Assembly (NCBI GenBank): GCA_002070415.1
Contig: MWDF01000002.1
Span: 1 to 64,000 of the forward strand
Source: Firmicutes bacterium ADurb.Bin153
GTDB lineage: Bacteria > Bacillota > DTU025 > MWDF01
Direction of reading: 5' to 3'
DNA: 64,000 nt
This document shows positions 56,112 to 63,703 of the stretch, piece after piece (the stretch's first letter is position 1; each line of letters opens with the position of its first letter). Under the pieces are notes generated by a model. It saw nothing but the letters and a program-made list of their open reading frames with translations. It did no database searches and was not told the origin of the DNA. The position numbers and the translations under genes are program-made.

Positions 56112-56666
56112 ATGATAGCACGCGAAGAGGCATTGGAGCTGGTAAAGAGCAACGTGGCGAACAAGAACCTGATTAACCACATGCTGGCGGCCGAGTTCAT
56201 AATGAGGGCGCTTGCCGAAAGGTTCACACAGGATCCGGAAAAGTGGGGCCTTGCGGGGCTGCTGCACGACATCGACTACGACAGCACCTACACAGACATG
56301 CAGAAGCACAGCAAGGTGGGGGCGCAGATGCTGAAGGAAGCCGGCGTGGCCGAGGACATATGCCATGCGGTCCTTGTGCATAATGACGCCCATGGTGTGC
56401 CGCGCGAGAGCATGATGGACAAGGCGCTGCACGCGGTGGACCCGCTGACCGGCCTCATAGTGGCGGCGGCACTGGTCATGCCGGGGAAGAAGCTCGCTTC
56501 GGTGACATCCGAAAAAATCCTCAACAGGTTCAAGGAGAAGGCCTTCGCCAGGGGAGCCAACAGGGAGCAGATCAAGACATGTTCCGACATGGGCATCAGC
56601 CTGGAGGAGTTCGTGAGCATAGGCCTCGAGGCCATGCAGCTGAGAGCCGCAGAGATAGGGCTATAA
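56112..56666 (+). CDS. HD-domain phosphohydrolase-like protein
   Basis: The 184-residue protein has the HD metal motif in AGLLHDIDYDSTY, an upstream histidine (NLINHMLAAEFIMRAL), and downstream histidines (HSKVGAQMLKEAG, AVLVHNDAHG). The fold is that of HDIG-type hydrolases often found in Clostridia. The substrate is unknown. GGAGG lies before the ATG. It lies between secG and smpB, where many Bacillota have RNase R and other genes. Confidence 0.78.
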   Translation: MIAREEALELVKSNVANKNLINHMLAAEFIMRALAERFTQDPEKWGLAGLLHDIDYDSTYTDMQKHSKVGAQMLKEAGVAEDICHAVLVHNDAHGVPRESMMDKALHAVDPLTGLIVAAALVMPGKKLASVTSEKILNRFKEKAFARGANREQIKTCSDMGISLEEFVSIGLEAMQLRAAEIGL

Positions 56667-56686
56667 TAAAGAGGGGAACAATGTAG

Positions 56687-57172
56687 ATGCAAACGTCAGG
56701 CGATGCCGTAAAGACAATAGCGACAAACCGGAAAGCACATAGGAACTTCTCGATAATAGAGACCTATGAGGCCGGCATAGCCCTGACCGGAACTGAGATT
56801 CAAAGCGCCAGGAGGGGCAGGGTGAATCTGTCCGACGCCTGGGTGGAGATAAGGGATTCGGAGGCCTTCCTGATCGACTCACATATATCCGAGTGGGAAT
56901 TCGGAAACATCTTCAACCACGAACCCAGAAGGGACAGGAAACTGCTCCTTCACAAAGCCGAAATCAGGAGGCTGGACCAGAAGGTCAAGGAGAAGGGATA
57001 CACGATAACCGCCTTGAGCATGTACCTCAGCAAAGGCAGGGCGAAAGTGGAGATAGGGTTGGCGAAGGGCAAGACCGGCCTGGACAAGCGCGAGGACATA
57101 AAGGAAAGGGACATCAAGAGGTCATTGGACACTGCGCGTAAATCGGGCAGAGCCGGTGATTCGGATTGGTGA
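56687..57172 (+). CDS. smpB: SsrA-binding protein SmpB
   Basis: The 161-residue RNA-binding protein brings tmRNA to stalled ribosomes. Features are ATNRKAHRNFSIIETYEAGIAL, TGTEIQSARRGRVNLSDAW, and the C-terminal KGKTGLDKREDIKERD, whose basic tail enters the decoding centre. An ATG six bases upstream is followed at once by TAG, so the second ATG (56687) is used. tmRNA follows 22 bases on. Confidence 0.95.
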   Translation: MQTSGDAVKTIATNRKAHRNFSIIETYEAGIALTGTEIQSARRGRVNLSDAWVEIRDSEAFLIDSHISEWEFGNIFNHEPRRDRKLLLHKAEIRRLDQKVKEKGYTITALSMYLSKGRAKVEIGLAKGKTGLDKREDIKERDIKRSLDTARKSGRAGDSDW

Positions 57173-57179
57173 CATACGT

Positions 57180-57185
57180 TATAAT
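57180..57185 (+). promoter_or_regulatory. -10 box of the tmRNA gene
   Basis: A perfect TATAAT lies nine bases before the first base of tmRNA. The -35 region (near 57157) is poor. The box overlaps the end of the smpB transcript region. Confidence 0.6.
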
Positions 57186-57194
57186 ATAGATGTA

Positions 57195-57543
57195 GGGGGC
57201 GATACGGTTTCGACGGGGAGAGTTGCGACAGTCTAAGCGAGCCGAGTTGTCCGCGGACTCGATAATCAAGCGGAAAACACACAAAAGCCAATAATTACGC
57301 TTACGCTGCTTAATTAAAGCAGACGTCCGAAGCGGCCCCATCCCGGAGGGTTGCAAGGGCGCCAAATAAACCGGGGATGCTCTTCCGGCAATTCTCGGAG
57401 CCGGAGGAAAAGATCATCGAGATAGCGACTGGGGAGCCGGCCGAGGGGCGCTCCGGAAGCGAAGTTGAAAACTGCGGCTACGCTCGTAGAAGGGGCTGAA
57501 GTGACCTTTTCGGACCCGGGTTCGACTCCCGGCGCCTCCACCA
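57195..57543 (+). ncRNA. ssrA: transfer-messenger RNA (tmRNA)
   Basis: The 349-base RNA starts with GGGGGCGATACGGTTTCGAC and ends with GGTTCGACTCCCGGCGCCTCC-ACCA split here after 20 bases; 5' GGGGGCG pairs with 3' CGCCTCC. The T arm and CCA are tRNA-like. The reading frame GCC AAT AAT TAC GCT TAC GCT GCT TAA (57287-57313) would encode the tag ANNYAYAA if GCC is the resume codon. The usual stop-codon hairpin (CTGCTT with AAAGCAG) follows. The adjacent smpB supports the call. Confidence 0.95.
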
Positions 57544-57576
57544 ATTCCATGCAACGGAATAGCAGAGCATCTGATT

Positions 57577-57602
57577 AGCTAGGGTCGCCCTAGCTTTTTA
57601 TT
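57577..57602. terminator. terminator after tmRNA, shared with the convergent gene
   Basis: AGCTAGGG (57577-57584), loop TCG and CCCTAGCT (57588-57595) are followed by TTTTTATTT. It overlaps the stop codon of the convergent serine hydrolase gene. Confidence 0.85.
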
Positions 57603-58626
57603 TGACCGCCATAGCCAGTCGCATCACCAATTTGACGGCCAATGAGGCGTCCGCCATCTGGTTCAGGTCTCCGATGAAGTAGAGGTCCTTCAACGGATAG
57701 TAGAAAGCGAATGAGCCCGTGGATCCGCAATGTCCTATCAGCTCGCCTTTCCCGAGGAAGAGCGTGTAGATGCCGCTTAGGGGGATCTGCATCAGCCCCC
57801 CGCCGTAGCGGATCGGATTGAAAGAAGGCTGCAGGCTCCTGAAGCAGGATACGTCTGATAGCATGTCTTTGCCGAAAAGCTCTCCGGTGAAGAAGGCTTT
57901 CAAGAATGCCATCAGGTCGTTTGCGGTCGACACACAGCCTCCGCTTGCGCGGCTGCTCTTTACGAACTCCGGTCGATGCAGCAGCTTGTCCTTATAGTAC
58001 ACGCCCGGTACCGTGTCATTTGCACCCTCGGGCAGGTATGTATCCTTAAGGCCCAACGGCCCGAATATATATCGGCCGTACGCCTCGGATAACCCCCGGC
58101 CAGTCGCTTTTTCCACGATCCTTCCGAGTATGTCGTAGTTTATGTCGGCATAATGGGCCTTCGTACTGGCGCCGGGGAGGGAGTGCGCCTTGAGCTTCCG
58201 TACTTCCCCCAGCAGCCCATCAAACGAGATATGGAAATCCTCGCGCAACAGCCTCTGCTTAAGCGCGCCTTCCTCGTATGCGTCGGGCAGTCCGCTGACC
58301 TGGAACAGCAGGTCGGATACGGTAAGCTTATCAGTATGGTCCTCCCCGCCGATCACAAGCAGCCCGGCAAGTTCTGCATCGTCGAAGTATTCTACAACCT
58401 TGTAGTCAAGCGAGAGTGTCCCTAGCCGTTCAAGCGCCAGAACGCAAGTCGCGGTGAACATCTTGGTTATGCTGGCCGCTAGAAACGGAGCATCCGGCCC
58501 CTTGCCTGCGTACTCCCTGATGTAACGGAAATCGCCCGATGTGTTCTCTATTTGCAGAACGGCCTCGTGGATTACCTCCAGACGCGAGAAGCTGTCGAAA
58601 ACCCTACCTATCCTGTCGGTTCCCAT
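57598..58626 (-). CDS. serine beta-lactamase-like hydrolase
   Basis: The 342-residue protein has the class C/esterase fold: the SxxK motif in AASITKMFTATCVLAL, a YxN-like tyrosine motif in AHYADINYDILG, and a late HCGSTGSFAFYY in place of the KTG box. It has no signal peptide, so it is probably a cytoplasmic esterase or peptidase rather than a true beta-lactamase. GGAGG precedes the ATG. It is followed by the terminator it shares with tmRNA. Confidence 0.82.
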   Translation of the reverse strand: MGTDRIGRVFDSFSRLEVIHEAVLQIENTSGDFRYIREYAGKGPDAPFLAASITKMFTATCVLALERLGTLSLDYKVVEYFDDAELAGLLVIGGEDHTDKLTVSDLLFQVSGLPDAYEEGALKQRLLREDFHISFDGLLGEVRKLKAHSLPGASTKAHYADINYDILGRIVEKATGRGLSEAYGRYIFGPLGLKDTYLPEGANDTVPGVYYKDKLLHRPEFVKSSRASGGCVSTANDLMAFLKAFFTGELFGKDMLSDVSCFRSLQPSFNPIRYGGGLMQIPLSGIYTLFLGKGELIGHCGSTGSFAFYYPLKDLYFIGDLNQMADASLAVKLVMRLAMAVK

Positions 58627-58714
58627 AATGCCTCCTAAAATGCCTATCGCCTACCGATGGCAGGCTTTATCTGTGAGAGAGCGTTAATTCATACTAACAT
58701 TACGCGAAAATAAA

Positions 58715-58796
58715 ATCTGCGCCATCGCTACTGTCCCAACAATCGACTTGGAGCAAGTAATGCCCTGACTGTCGAGACGCGAGCGATGGCGCAGAT
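58715..58796. repeat. 15-bp perfect inverted repeat with 51-base loop
   Basis: ATCTGCGCCATCGCT (58715-58729) pairs perfectly with AGCGATGGCGCAGAT (58782-58796). The loop holds a smaller hairpin ACTTG-GAG-CAAGT. Read on the minus strand the structure is followed by TTTTATTTT, so it may be a large terminator or the 3' end of a small RNA. Confidence 0.6.
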
Positions 58797-58815
58797 GGCT
58801 TGCATAGCCTGTAAT

Positions 58816-59013
58816 CTAGTAGTTAGCCATGCATTTCTGGGTACGCTTGTTACGAAGGAAGGAAAACAGCGAGAGTAGGTCCAGGACCGGTCTTCCGGAC
58901 TTGTACAGCAATGCCCTGAGATATTCCTCGTCCATCTTCTCATTGCGGCAGTACTCCGATACGTTGTCATGGACTGTCTGGTCGGTTCCCGTATATTCAT
59001 ATAACATTAACAT
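58816..59013 (-). CDS. small uncharacterised protein (doubtful)
   Basis: A 65-residue frame starts at an ATG with GGGGAG four bases upstream (MLMLYEYTGTDQTVHDN and on) and is followed by the 15-bp inverted repeat. I recognise no family; no homology or codon evidence is strong. The longer frame back to 59172 looks non-coding. It may be a remnant. Confidence 0.3.
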   Translation of the reverse strand: MLMLYEYTGTDQTVHDNVSEYCRNEKMDEEYLRALLYKSGRPVLDLLSLFSFLRNKRTQKCMANY

Positions 59014-59243
59014 ATTACTCCCCACATTCCGGTTCTCCCGTGCCTTGCCCTGAACAATAACTGTGCCTGGCTGCCAGACGCAGTATCGAGTCATCGGATC
59101 CGGTGAATGAAAACTATACCGGACTTGTCGTTCAAAGCGACAAGTGAAGAACACTTCATAATAATCATCCATCCGAGGGGCAAACTGCCCTTTCGGTTAC
59201 GTCCTGGTACGAACGATCACTTCGTACGGTTAGGGCCTTTCCG
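59014..59243. other. intergenic stretch without genes
   Basis: No convincing gene. Two inverted repeats are visible: GTACGAA-N7-TTCGTAC (59207-59227) and GGGCA-AAC-TGCCC (about 59178-59190). They follow the minus-strand DUF6544-like gene and may help to end its transcript, but have no T-run. Confidence 0.4.
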
Positions 59244-60104
59244 TCAGTGGTACTCGATTTCCACTTCAGCCCCGTTGTCGTTGAAGTACACTACATCACC
59301 CTCCGGGTAATGCCAGATCGACTTAAGCACCTTCGGTTGCTTGACGCCGTCTACTTCACGGTAGTCGCCCAGCGTCGCCGTCCATGCGGCTTCCCTTTCC
59401 TTGCCGTCCATCGCTGTGGCGATCCTGTCGCCTGTCGAGAACGATATCAACGCACCGTCGGAGTCGAAAGTGAATATCCCGCTCGCGCTGATGCTGTTAT
59501 AGCGGATACTGGCCTTTGCATGTGTCTCGTCGATTCCTTCCCATACGATGTAGTCCTGAATGGCTACATTAGGCACCAGAAGGCATTCGGCCAATACCGT
59601 TACCAGGCTCGCCTTGTCCATGCTCCTTCCTTCCTGGTCGAATAGGGTAACGAGCTTGGCGATTATCCCTTTCATCCTGCCGGTCCCGTTTCCGAATGAA
59701 TCGAAACCCTCAAACGGTATCCCGTACATCGATGAGGAGATATAGGCGAAACGCTCCGGTTCCTCTACGAAATTGTACTGGGTGTAATTTATCTTGACGG
59801 TCTTGCTGTCCGACAATATGAAATCGACATCCTTGAACGTGGCCTTCATGTAAGACATCTTCACCGTACCGATGTAGCCGCAGTACCTGAAATATCTGCG
59901 AACGGGGGATGGCAGATCCTTGATATCATCCTCCGAAAAGAGGTCCGAATGCGAATAACCGGACTCGGCCCTGGACTTTACAGCGCTTTCGAACTCGGCT
60001 TTCGTCTTCGACCAAGGCACCAGGAAGAAAGCCACAACCAATGCCAGCAGTATGAAAATCAACGTTGCCACGGTTCCCATGGTCCGTCTAGTCCTTTTCC
60101 TCAT
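59244..60104 (-). CDS. membrane-anchored DUF6544/DUF6920-like protein
   Basis: The 286-residue protein has a basic N-terminus, one membrane helix (VATLIFILLALVVAFFLVP) and a soluble beta-rich domain. The pattern LPSPVRRYFRYCGYIG, QYNFVEEPERFAYI, GIPFEGFDSFGNGTGRMKG, and a late ISFSTGDRIATAMDGKE matches the family known as DUF6544 (also DUF6920), of unknown function. ATG at 60104 has GGAA upstream; in-frame starts up to 60119 overlap the marR-like gene. It is co-transcribed with that regulator, which probably controls it. Confidence 0.72.
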   Translation of the reverse strand: MRKRTRRTMGTVATLIFILLALVVAFFLVPWSKTKAEFESAVKSRAESGYSHSDLFSEDDIKDLPSPVRRYFRYCGYIGTVKMSYMKATFKDVDFILSDSKTVKINYTQYNFVEEPERFAYISSSMYGIPFEGFDSFGNGTGRMKGIIAKLVTLFDQEGRSMDKASLVTVLAECLLVPNVAIQDYIVWEGIDETHAKASIRYNSISASGIFTFDSDGALISFSTGDRIATAMDGKEREAAWTATLGDYREVDGVKQPKVLKSIWHYPEGDVVYFNDNGAEVEIEYH

Positions 60105-60552
60105 AGTCATTTCCATCACCCATTTCCGCGATGTTCCTCTCGAGTTCCGATATACCCTTGCACAATCCGTCGAGCGTTTGTATATCGAAGCCTGTGAATA
60201 ATCGCTCTAAGAATTCGATCTCCCTTTTTTCTCTTTTTTTTATGTGCTCCCAGCACATGTCGGTGGGATTTATCCTTAATATCCTAGCGTCGTTCTCGTC
60301 TTTCTCAAGGTTTACGAAACCTGCCTTTTCGAGAGCGACGGCCATCTTCTTCACGTTCTGCCGGGAACTGCCGATAATCGCCGCTACTTCCGTCAAGGTG
60401 GGGGCCTTCTTCCCTGAATTCAGGATACCTGCCAGTAAAAGCCACTGCTTAACGGTCAGGTCCTTGTCGAACTTGTCCCCGATCACCTGCAGCCTGTTCG
60501 ACAGTGTGAAGATAGATGCGAATATATATCCTTTCTTCTTGAGAGTCTCCAT
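60088..60552 (-). CDS. MarR-family transcriptional regulator
   Basis: The 154-residue winged-helix protein has TLTEVAAIIGSSRQNVKKMAVALEKAGFV as the recognition helix region (split by family-typical turns), the wing KDENDARILRINPT, and helical dimerisation ends. AAAGGAG is five bases before the ATG at 60552. Its own promoter carries a perfect palindrome between -35 and -10, which predicts autoregulation together with the overlapping DUF6544-like gene. Confidence 0.9.
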   Translation of the reverse strand: METLKKKGYIFASIFTLSNRLQVIGDKFDKDLTVKQWLLLAGILNSGKKAPTLTEVAAIIGSSRQNVKKMAVALEKAGFVNLEKDENDARILRINPTDMCWEHIKKREKREIEFLERLFTGFDIQTLDGLCKGISELERNIAEMGDGNDYEEKD

Positions 60553-60591
60553 GCGTCTCCTTTCATTAGGCCGAATCGGCAACTGGTTACT

Positions 60592-60620
60592 AATATACGT
60601 AACATATTACGTAACGTCAA
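60592..60620 (-). promoter_or_regulatory. marR-like promoter with an operator filling the spacer
   Basis: On the minus strand TTGACG (60620-60615), a 17-base spacer and TATATT (60597-60592) form the promoter. TACGTAA-N4-TTACGTA (60596-60613) fills the spacer and touches the -10 box. The position and 18-bp palindrome fit a MarR dimer operator. The start site is about 30 bases before the ATG. Confidence 0.8.
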
Positions 60621-60957
60621 GAGGGAATTTGAGAAAAACCAGGATCGCTCATCCGATATAAGATACTGACTGGACCCCAAAGCGTAGAGCCTGACGGGAA
60701 AGGTAAAGATCTCAGTGGGCAGACCATAACCTGAGGATGGAACGAAGTTGCGGGTCGATGAGGTAGATGACTTAACCGCGCGTGAATTGAGACCATGCTA
60801 TCGATTGGCAAGGCATGGTAATATTCATTGTGATGCACGAATTCAGTCGGAGAGAGCGGCGAACCAATGGAATGTCATCACCGCCAGAGCCCGTAGCGGC
60901 GGATAAAGGGGAACAGCGGATAATAGTGAGGATGACATCCGGCAAGGTGATGAAGCG
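60621..60957. other. intergenic stretch without recognised genes
   Basis: Nothing on either strand has coding features. An inverted repeat ACCATGC-N14-GCATGGT lies at 60792-60819 and is directly followed by AATATT, within 150 bases of the phosphatidyltransferase gene. I could not match the stretch to a known riboswitch or RNA. Confidence 0.4.
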
Positions 60958-61545
60958 ATGGGAGGGAGAGAAGGTTTGGGAAGAAGGATGGCTGCATCTT
61001 TGGCCAACTGGCTCTCGATAGCAAGAATAGCGCTTGTCCTCTCGCTCATGCTCGTAAGGCCTCTAAGCACCCTTTTCTTCGTTATCTACCTTATCAGTGG
61101 CCTGACCGACACTTTGGACGGCTTTGTGGCCAGGAAGACGAATTCGGAGAGCAAGCTAGGTGAGAAGCTCGATTCGGCTGCAGATCTGGTTATGGTGATA
61201 GTACTCCTGGTGATATTCCTGCCTTCATACAGGATAGAACCCAGGTTGATCGTCTGGATCGCTATCATCTGCGTCATTAGGCTGGTATCCATCGCCCTGG
61301 TCAGGATAAAGTACAGGACTTTCGGTATGCTTCACACGTACGGTAACAAGATAACGGGCTTCCTTCTCTTCGCCGCCCCGATGTTCCTCAAGGTCCTGGA
61401 TATCAACACCATGCTGAAGGCGCTGTGCGCGGTAGCCAGCATAGCGTCGATAGAGGAGCTGGTAATCCATGTATCGTCCGATGAGTTCGTAGCGAACAGG
61501 AGGAGCATAATAAACGCCACATGCAAGCGGGGCGGACAGGTATAA
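60958..61545 (+). CDS. CDP-alcohol phosphatidyltransferase
   Basis: The 195-residue membrane enzyme joins a CDP-activated lipid or alcohol to a second alcohol. The full catalytic signature DG-xx-AR-x8-G-xxx-D-xxx-D is present in DTLDGFVARKTNSESKLGEK and LDSAADL. About five to six helices follow. The acceptor (glycerol phosphate, inositol phosphate, serine or other) cannot be read from the sequence. AAGGTGA lies seven bases before the ATG. It precedes an acyl carrier/oxoamine synthase fusion, so a role in special lipid synthesis is likely. Confidence 0.85.
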   Translation: MGGREGLGRRMAASLANWLSIARIALVLSLMLVRPLSTLFFVIYLISGLTDTLDGFVARKTNSESKLGEKLDSAADLVMVIVLLVIFLPSYRIEPRLIVWIAIICVIRLVSIALVRIKYRTFGMLHTYGNKITGFLLFAAPMFLKVLDINTMLKALCAVASIASIEELVIHVSSDEFVANRRSIINATCKRGGQV

Positions 61546-61578
61546 TTCCTACAGCCATTCCTCGGGCTGCTGGATTGT

Positions 61579-61594
61579 TATATTATTAAATATA
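61579..61594. promoter_or_regulatory. AT-rich palindrome upstream of the ACP-oxoamine synthase gene
   Basis: TATATT-ATTA-AATATA is a perfect inverted repeat in a very AT-rich stretch between two lipid-type genes. ArsR-family operators are often AT-rich palindromes, and an arsR-like gene ends this operon, so this is the best candidate for its site. No clear -35/-10 pair was found. Confidence 0.4.
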
Positions 61595-61670
61595 TATCTA
61601 CGACCGATCATGAAATCAGGTGTCCTCGGGTCAAGCAAAAGGACACTCGATTACTATCCGGGAGGCGCCG

Positions 61671-63206
61671 ATGAATCCGATTGACACAACAAGAATTACA
61701 ATGGTGGACATCGAGGAGAAGGTACTGGAAATAACTTCAAAGGCCCTTGGCGTCGATGCCGGGTCCATAGGGTCCCAAGACGCGCTCTCCGAGAGGTTCA
61801 AGCTGGACAGCCTCCAGGCGATGGAGATCCTGGCGAAAGTAGAGGACGAGTTCTCCGTACTGATACCCGACGATGAGTACTTCAAATGCAAATCGGTCAG
61901 CCAGATCGCCAAACTTGTCACGAAAGCGCTCGGCCTTGAACAAACCGAGGGGGAGACCGAACGGGAAAGGCCTCGGACTGCGTCAAAGAAGCGTATCACC
62001 GATTTCGCCTCGTCGAGGGAGTACGCCGTATTTCTCGAGAGGAAGAAATCCATCGAGAAGCTTGGCAATCCATATTTCATAAAACATGATTCAAAAGTAG
62101 CCGACACTTCGGTCATCTCCGGCAGGAAGACGTTGAATTTCGGATCCTACAACTATGTTTGCCTGTCGGGCGATCCTGAAACCGTTGAGGCCGCCAGGGA
62201 AGCAGCTTCCCTGTACGGGACTTCGGCATCGGGAAGCAGGCTGCTGGCCGGGGATAAATCATTATATAGGCAACTGGAAGCGGAGATAGCAGACTGGAAG
62301 CACACGGAGGACGCCATAGTCATGGTAAGCGGGCACGCTACGAATGTGACTACGGTAGGTTGCTTGTGCAACGAGAACGACCTGATACTCTACGACATCC
62401 TTTCCCATAACTCCATAACACAAGGGTGCCAGCTCTCGAAAAGCATGTCGAAATCCTTCCCCCATAACGATTTCGACGCATTGGAATCACTCCTCAAGGA
62501 GCACAGGGACGAGTATGAGAAAGTCCTGCTTATAGTCGAGGGTGTATACAGCATGGACGGCGACATCGCCCCCATCCCGGAGTTCGTGAAGCTCAAGAAG
62601 AAGTACGGGCTGCTTTTGATGGTGGATGAGGCACACTCCACGTGCGTACTGGGAGAGCACGGAGGGGGTGTGGACGACTACTTCGGCCTTGCGCCTGATG
62701 ACATAGATATAAAGATGGGGACGCTTTCAAAGGGGCTCGGCACTTGCGGAGGATATATCGCCGGAAGCAAGCAGCTTGTTGAATGGCTAATGTACAACGC
62801 CCCCGGTTTCGTCTTCTCCGTAGGCATAAGCCCGGTGCTGGCGGCGGCATGCCTTGCGGGCATAAGGAAGATTAGAAGAGACGCAACACCCGTAAAGAGA
62901 TTGCACAGCAATATCGCATACTTCATGGCCGAGGCCAGGAAGAGAAGGCTCGATACGGTACTTGCCGGCGAGACGCCGATCGTCCCGATAATGATCGGTC
63001 CGGACGAACAATCGTTCGCACTCAGTGTGAAGATGCTAGAAAAAGGGGTCTTCGTGCCTCCTGCGGTGTATCCTGCGGTACCGAAAGGAAAGTCGAGGCT
63101 TCGCTTCTGCATATGCAGCGAGCATGAGCCTTGGCAGATCGACCAGGCACTTGATGAGCTCGAGCGGACTGCGAAGGAATTGGGGATTCAGCTTCCCAGG
63201 AAATAA
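61671..63206 (+). CDS. acyl carrier protein fused to alpha-oxoamine synthase (serine palmitoyltransferase/BioF/Kbl family)
   Basis: The 511-residue protein has an N-terminal acyl carrier domain (about 10-85) with the phosphopantetheine serine in FKLDSLQAMEIL (Ser47), a charged linker, and a fold type I PLP enzyme (about 105-505). Features of the latter are FGSYNYVCLSG, ASGSRLLAGD, LSHNSITQG, VDEAHSTCVLGEHGGG and the PLP lysine in KMGTLSKGLGTCGGY (Lys354). The family condenses an acyl thioester with an amino acid and releases CO2. The fused carrier implies that the acyl group arrives on its own pantetheine arm. Substrates are unknown; sphingolipid bases or amino ketones are possible. GGAGG is five bases before the ATG. 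Confidence 0.92.
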   Translation: MNPIDTTRITMVDIEEKVLEITSKALGVDAGSIGSQDALSERFKLDSLQAMEILAKVEDEFSVLIPDDEYFKCKSVSQIAKLVTKALGLEQTEGETERERPRTASKKRITDFASSREYAVFLERKKSIEKLGNPYFIKHDSKVADTSVISGRKTLNFGSYNYVCLSGDPETVEAAREAASLYGTSASGSRLLAGDKSLYRQLEAEIADWKHTEDAIVMVSGHATNVTTVGCLCNENDLILYDILSHNSITQGCQLSKSMSKSFPHNDFDALESLLKEHRDEYEKVLLIVEGVYSMDGDIAPIPEFVKLKKKYGLLLMVDEAHSTCVLGEHGGGVDDYFGLAPDDIDIKMGTLSKGLGTCGGYIAGSKQLVEWLMYNAPGFVFSVGISPVLAAACLAGIRKIRRDATPVKRLHSNIAYFMAEARKRRLDTVLAGETPIVPIMIGPDEQSFALSVKMLEKGVFVPPAVYPAVPKGKSRLRFCICSEHEPWQIDQALDELERTAKELGIQLPRK

Positions 63207-63233
63207 CTAGCTAAGTGATTTGGGGTGTTTCGT

Positions 63234-63581
63234 ATGGATTATCTGGAGATGGCCGCTAAGGCAAGCGCATTCTCCGATGCAAACAGGGTCAAGATCATGT
63301 GCATGCTCGCGAAGAAAGAGACGTGCGCATGCAACATTCTTGAATACATAGGAGTAACACAACCGACGCTCTCCTACCATATGAAACTCCTGATCGAAAG
63401 CGGACTTGTAAGGGCCAGGAGGGAGGGCAAGTGGACCTTCTACTCGTTAATCGGCGAGGAATTCGAAAGGTTCGCGACATCGGTGAATGAGATAATCGCG
63501 TGCAACATCGGCGATTTTCCTGATATGGATTGCATGTCGGACGAATGTGCAAAGAAGATGAAAGAGGAGACGGGACTATAG
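63234..63581 (+). CDS. ArsR/SmtB-family regulator with cysteine pair
   Basis: The 115-residue winged-helix repressor has the helix KKETCACNILEYIGVTQ, whose CxC matches the metalloid-binding pair of ArsR, and the recognition helix QPTLSYHMKLLIESGLV. Extra cysteines near the C-terminus (IACNIGDF, MDCMSDEC) could complete a soft metal site. No arsenic or metal pump adjoins it; instead it follows the ACP-oxoamine synthase gene by 27 bases. GGGGTG is six bases before the ATG; a GTG at 63225 is less likely. Confidence 0.87.
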   Translation: MDYLEMAAKASAFSDANRVKIMCMLAKKETCACNILEYIGVTQPTLSYHMKLLIESGLVRARREGKWTFYSLIGEEFERFATSVNEIIACNIGDFPDMDCMSDECAKKMKEETGL

Positions 63582-63645
63582 GACCGGGAATGGGGAAGTC
63601 TCTCGATTCTGCCAAGACGGCATAGGATTAACGGACGGAAATGAC

Positions 63646-63682
63646 AGGTGGACTGACCTTGACGGGCAGTCCACCTTTTAAT
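63646..63682 (+). terminator. terminator after the ArsR-type gene
   Basis: AGGTGGACTG (63646-63655) and CAGTCCACCT (63667-63676) form a perfect 10-base stem, followed by TTTAATA. It separates this operon from the convergent gene at the window edge. Confidence 0.82.
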
Positions 63683-63703
63683 ACAGTCAACTGACGAAGC
63701 GGC

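Noticed and set aside
57598-58626. Serine hydrolase as an antibiotic-resistance beta-lactamase
   Set aside because: No signal peptide and no typical KTG box; the fold is shared by many esterases and peptidases.
60621-60957. Possible riboswitch before the phosphatidyltransferase gene
   Set aside because: Only one seven-base inverted repeat is seen and no consensus of a known class could be recognised by eye.
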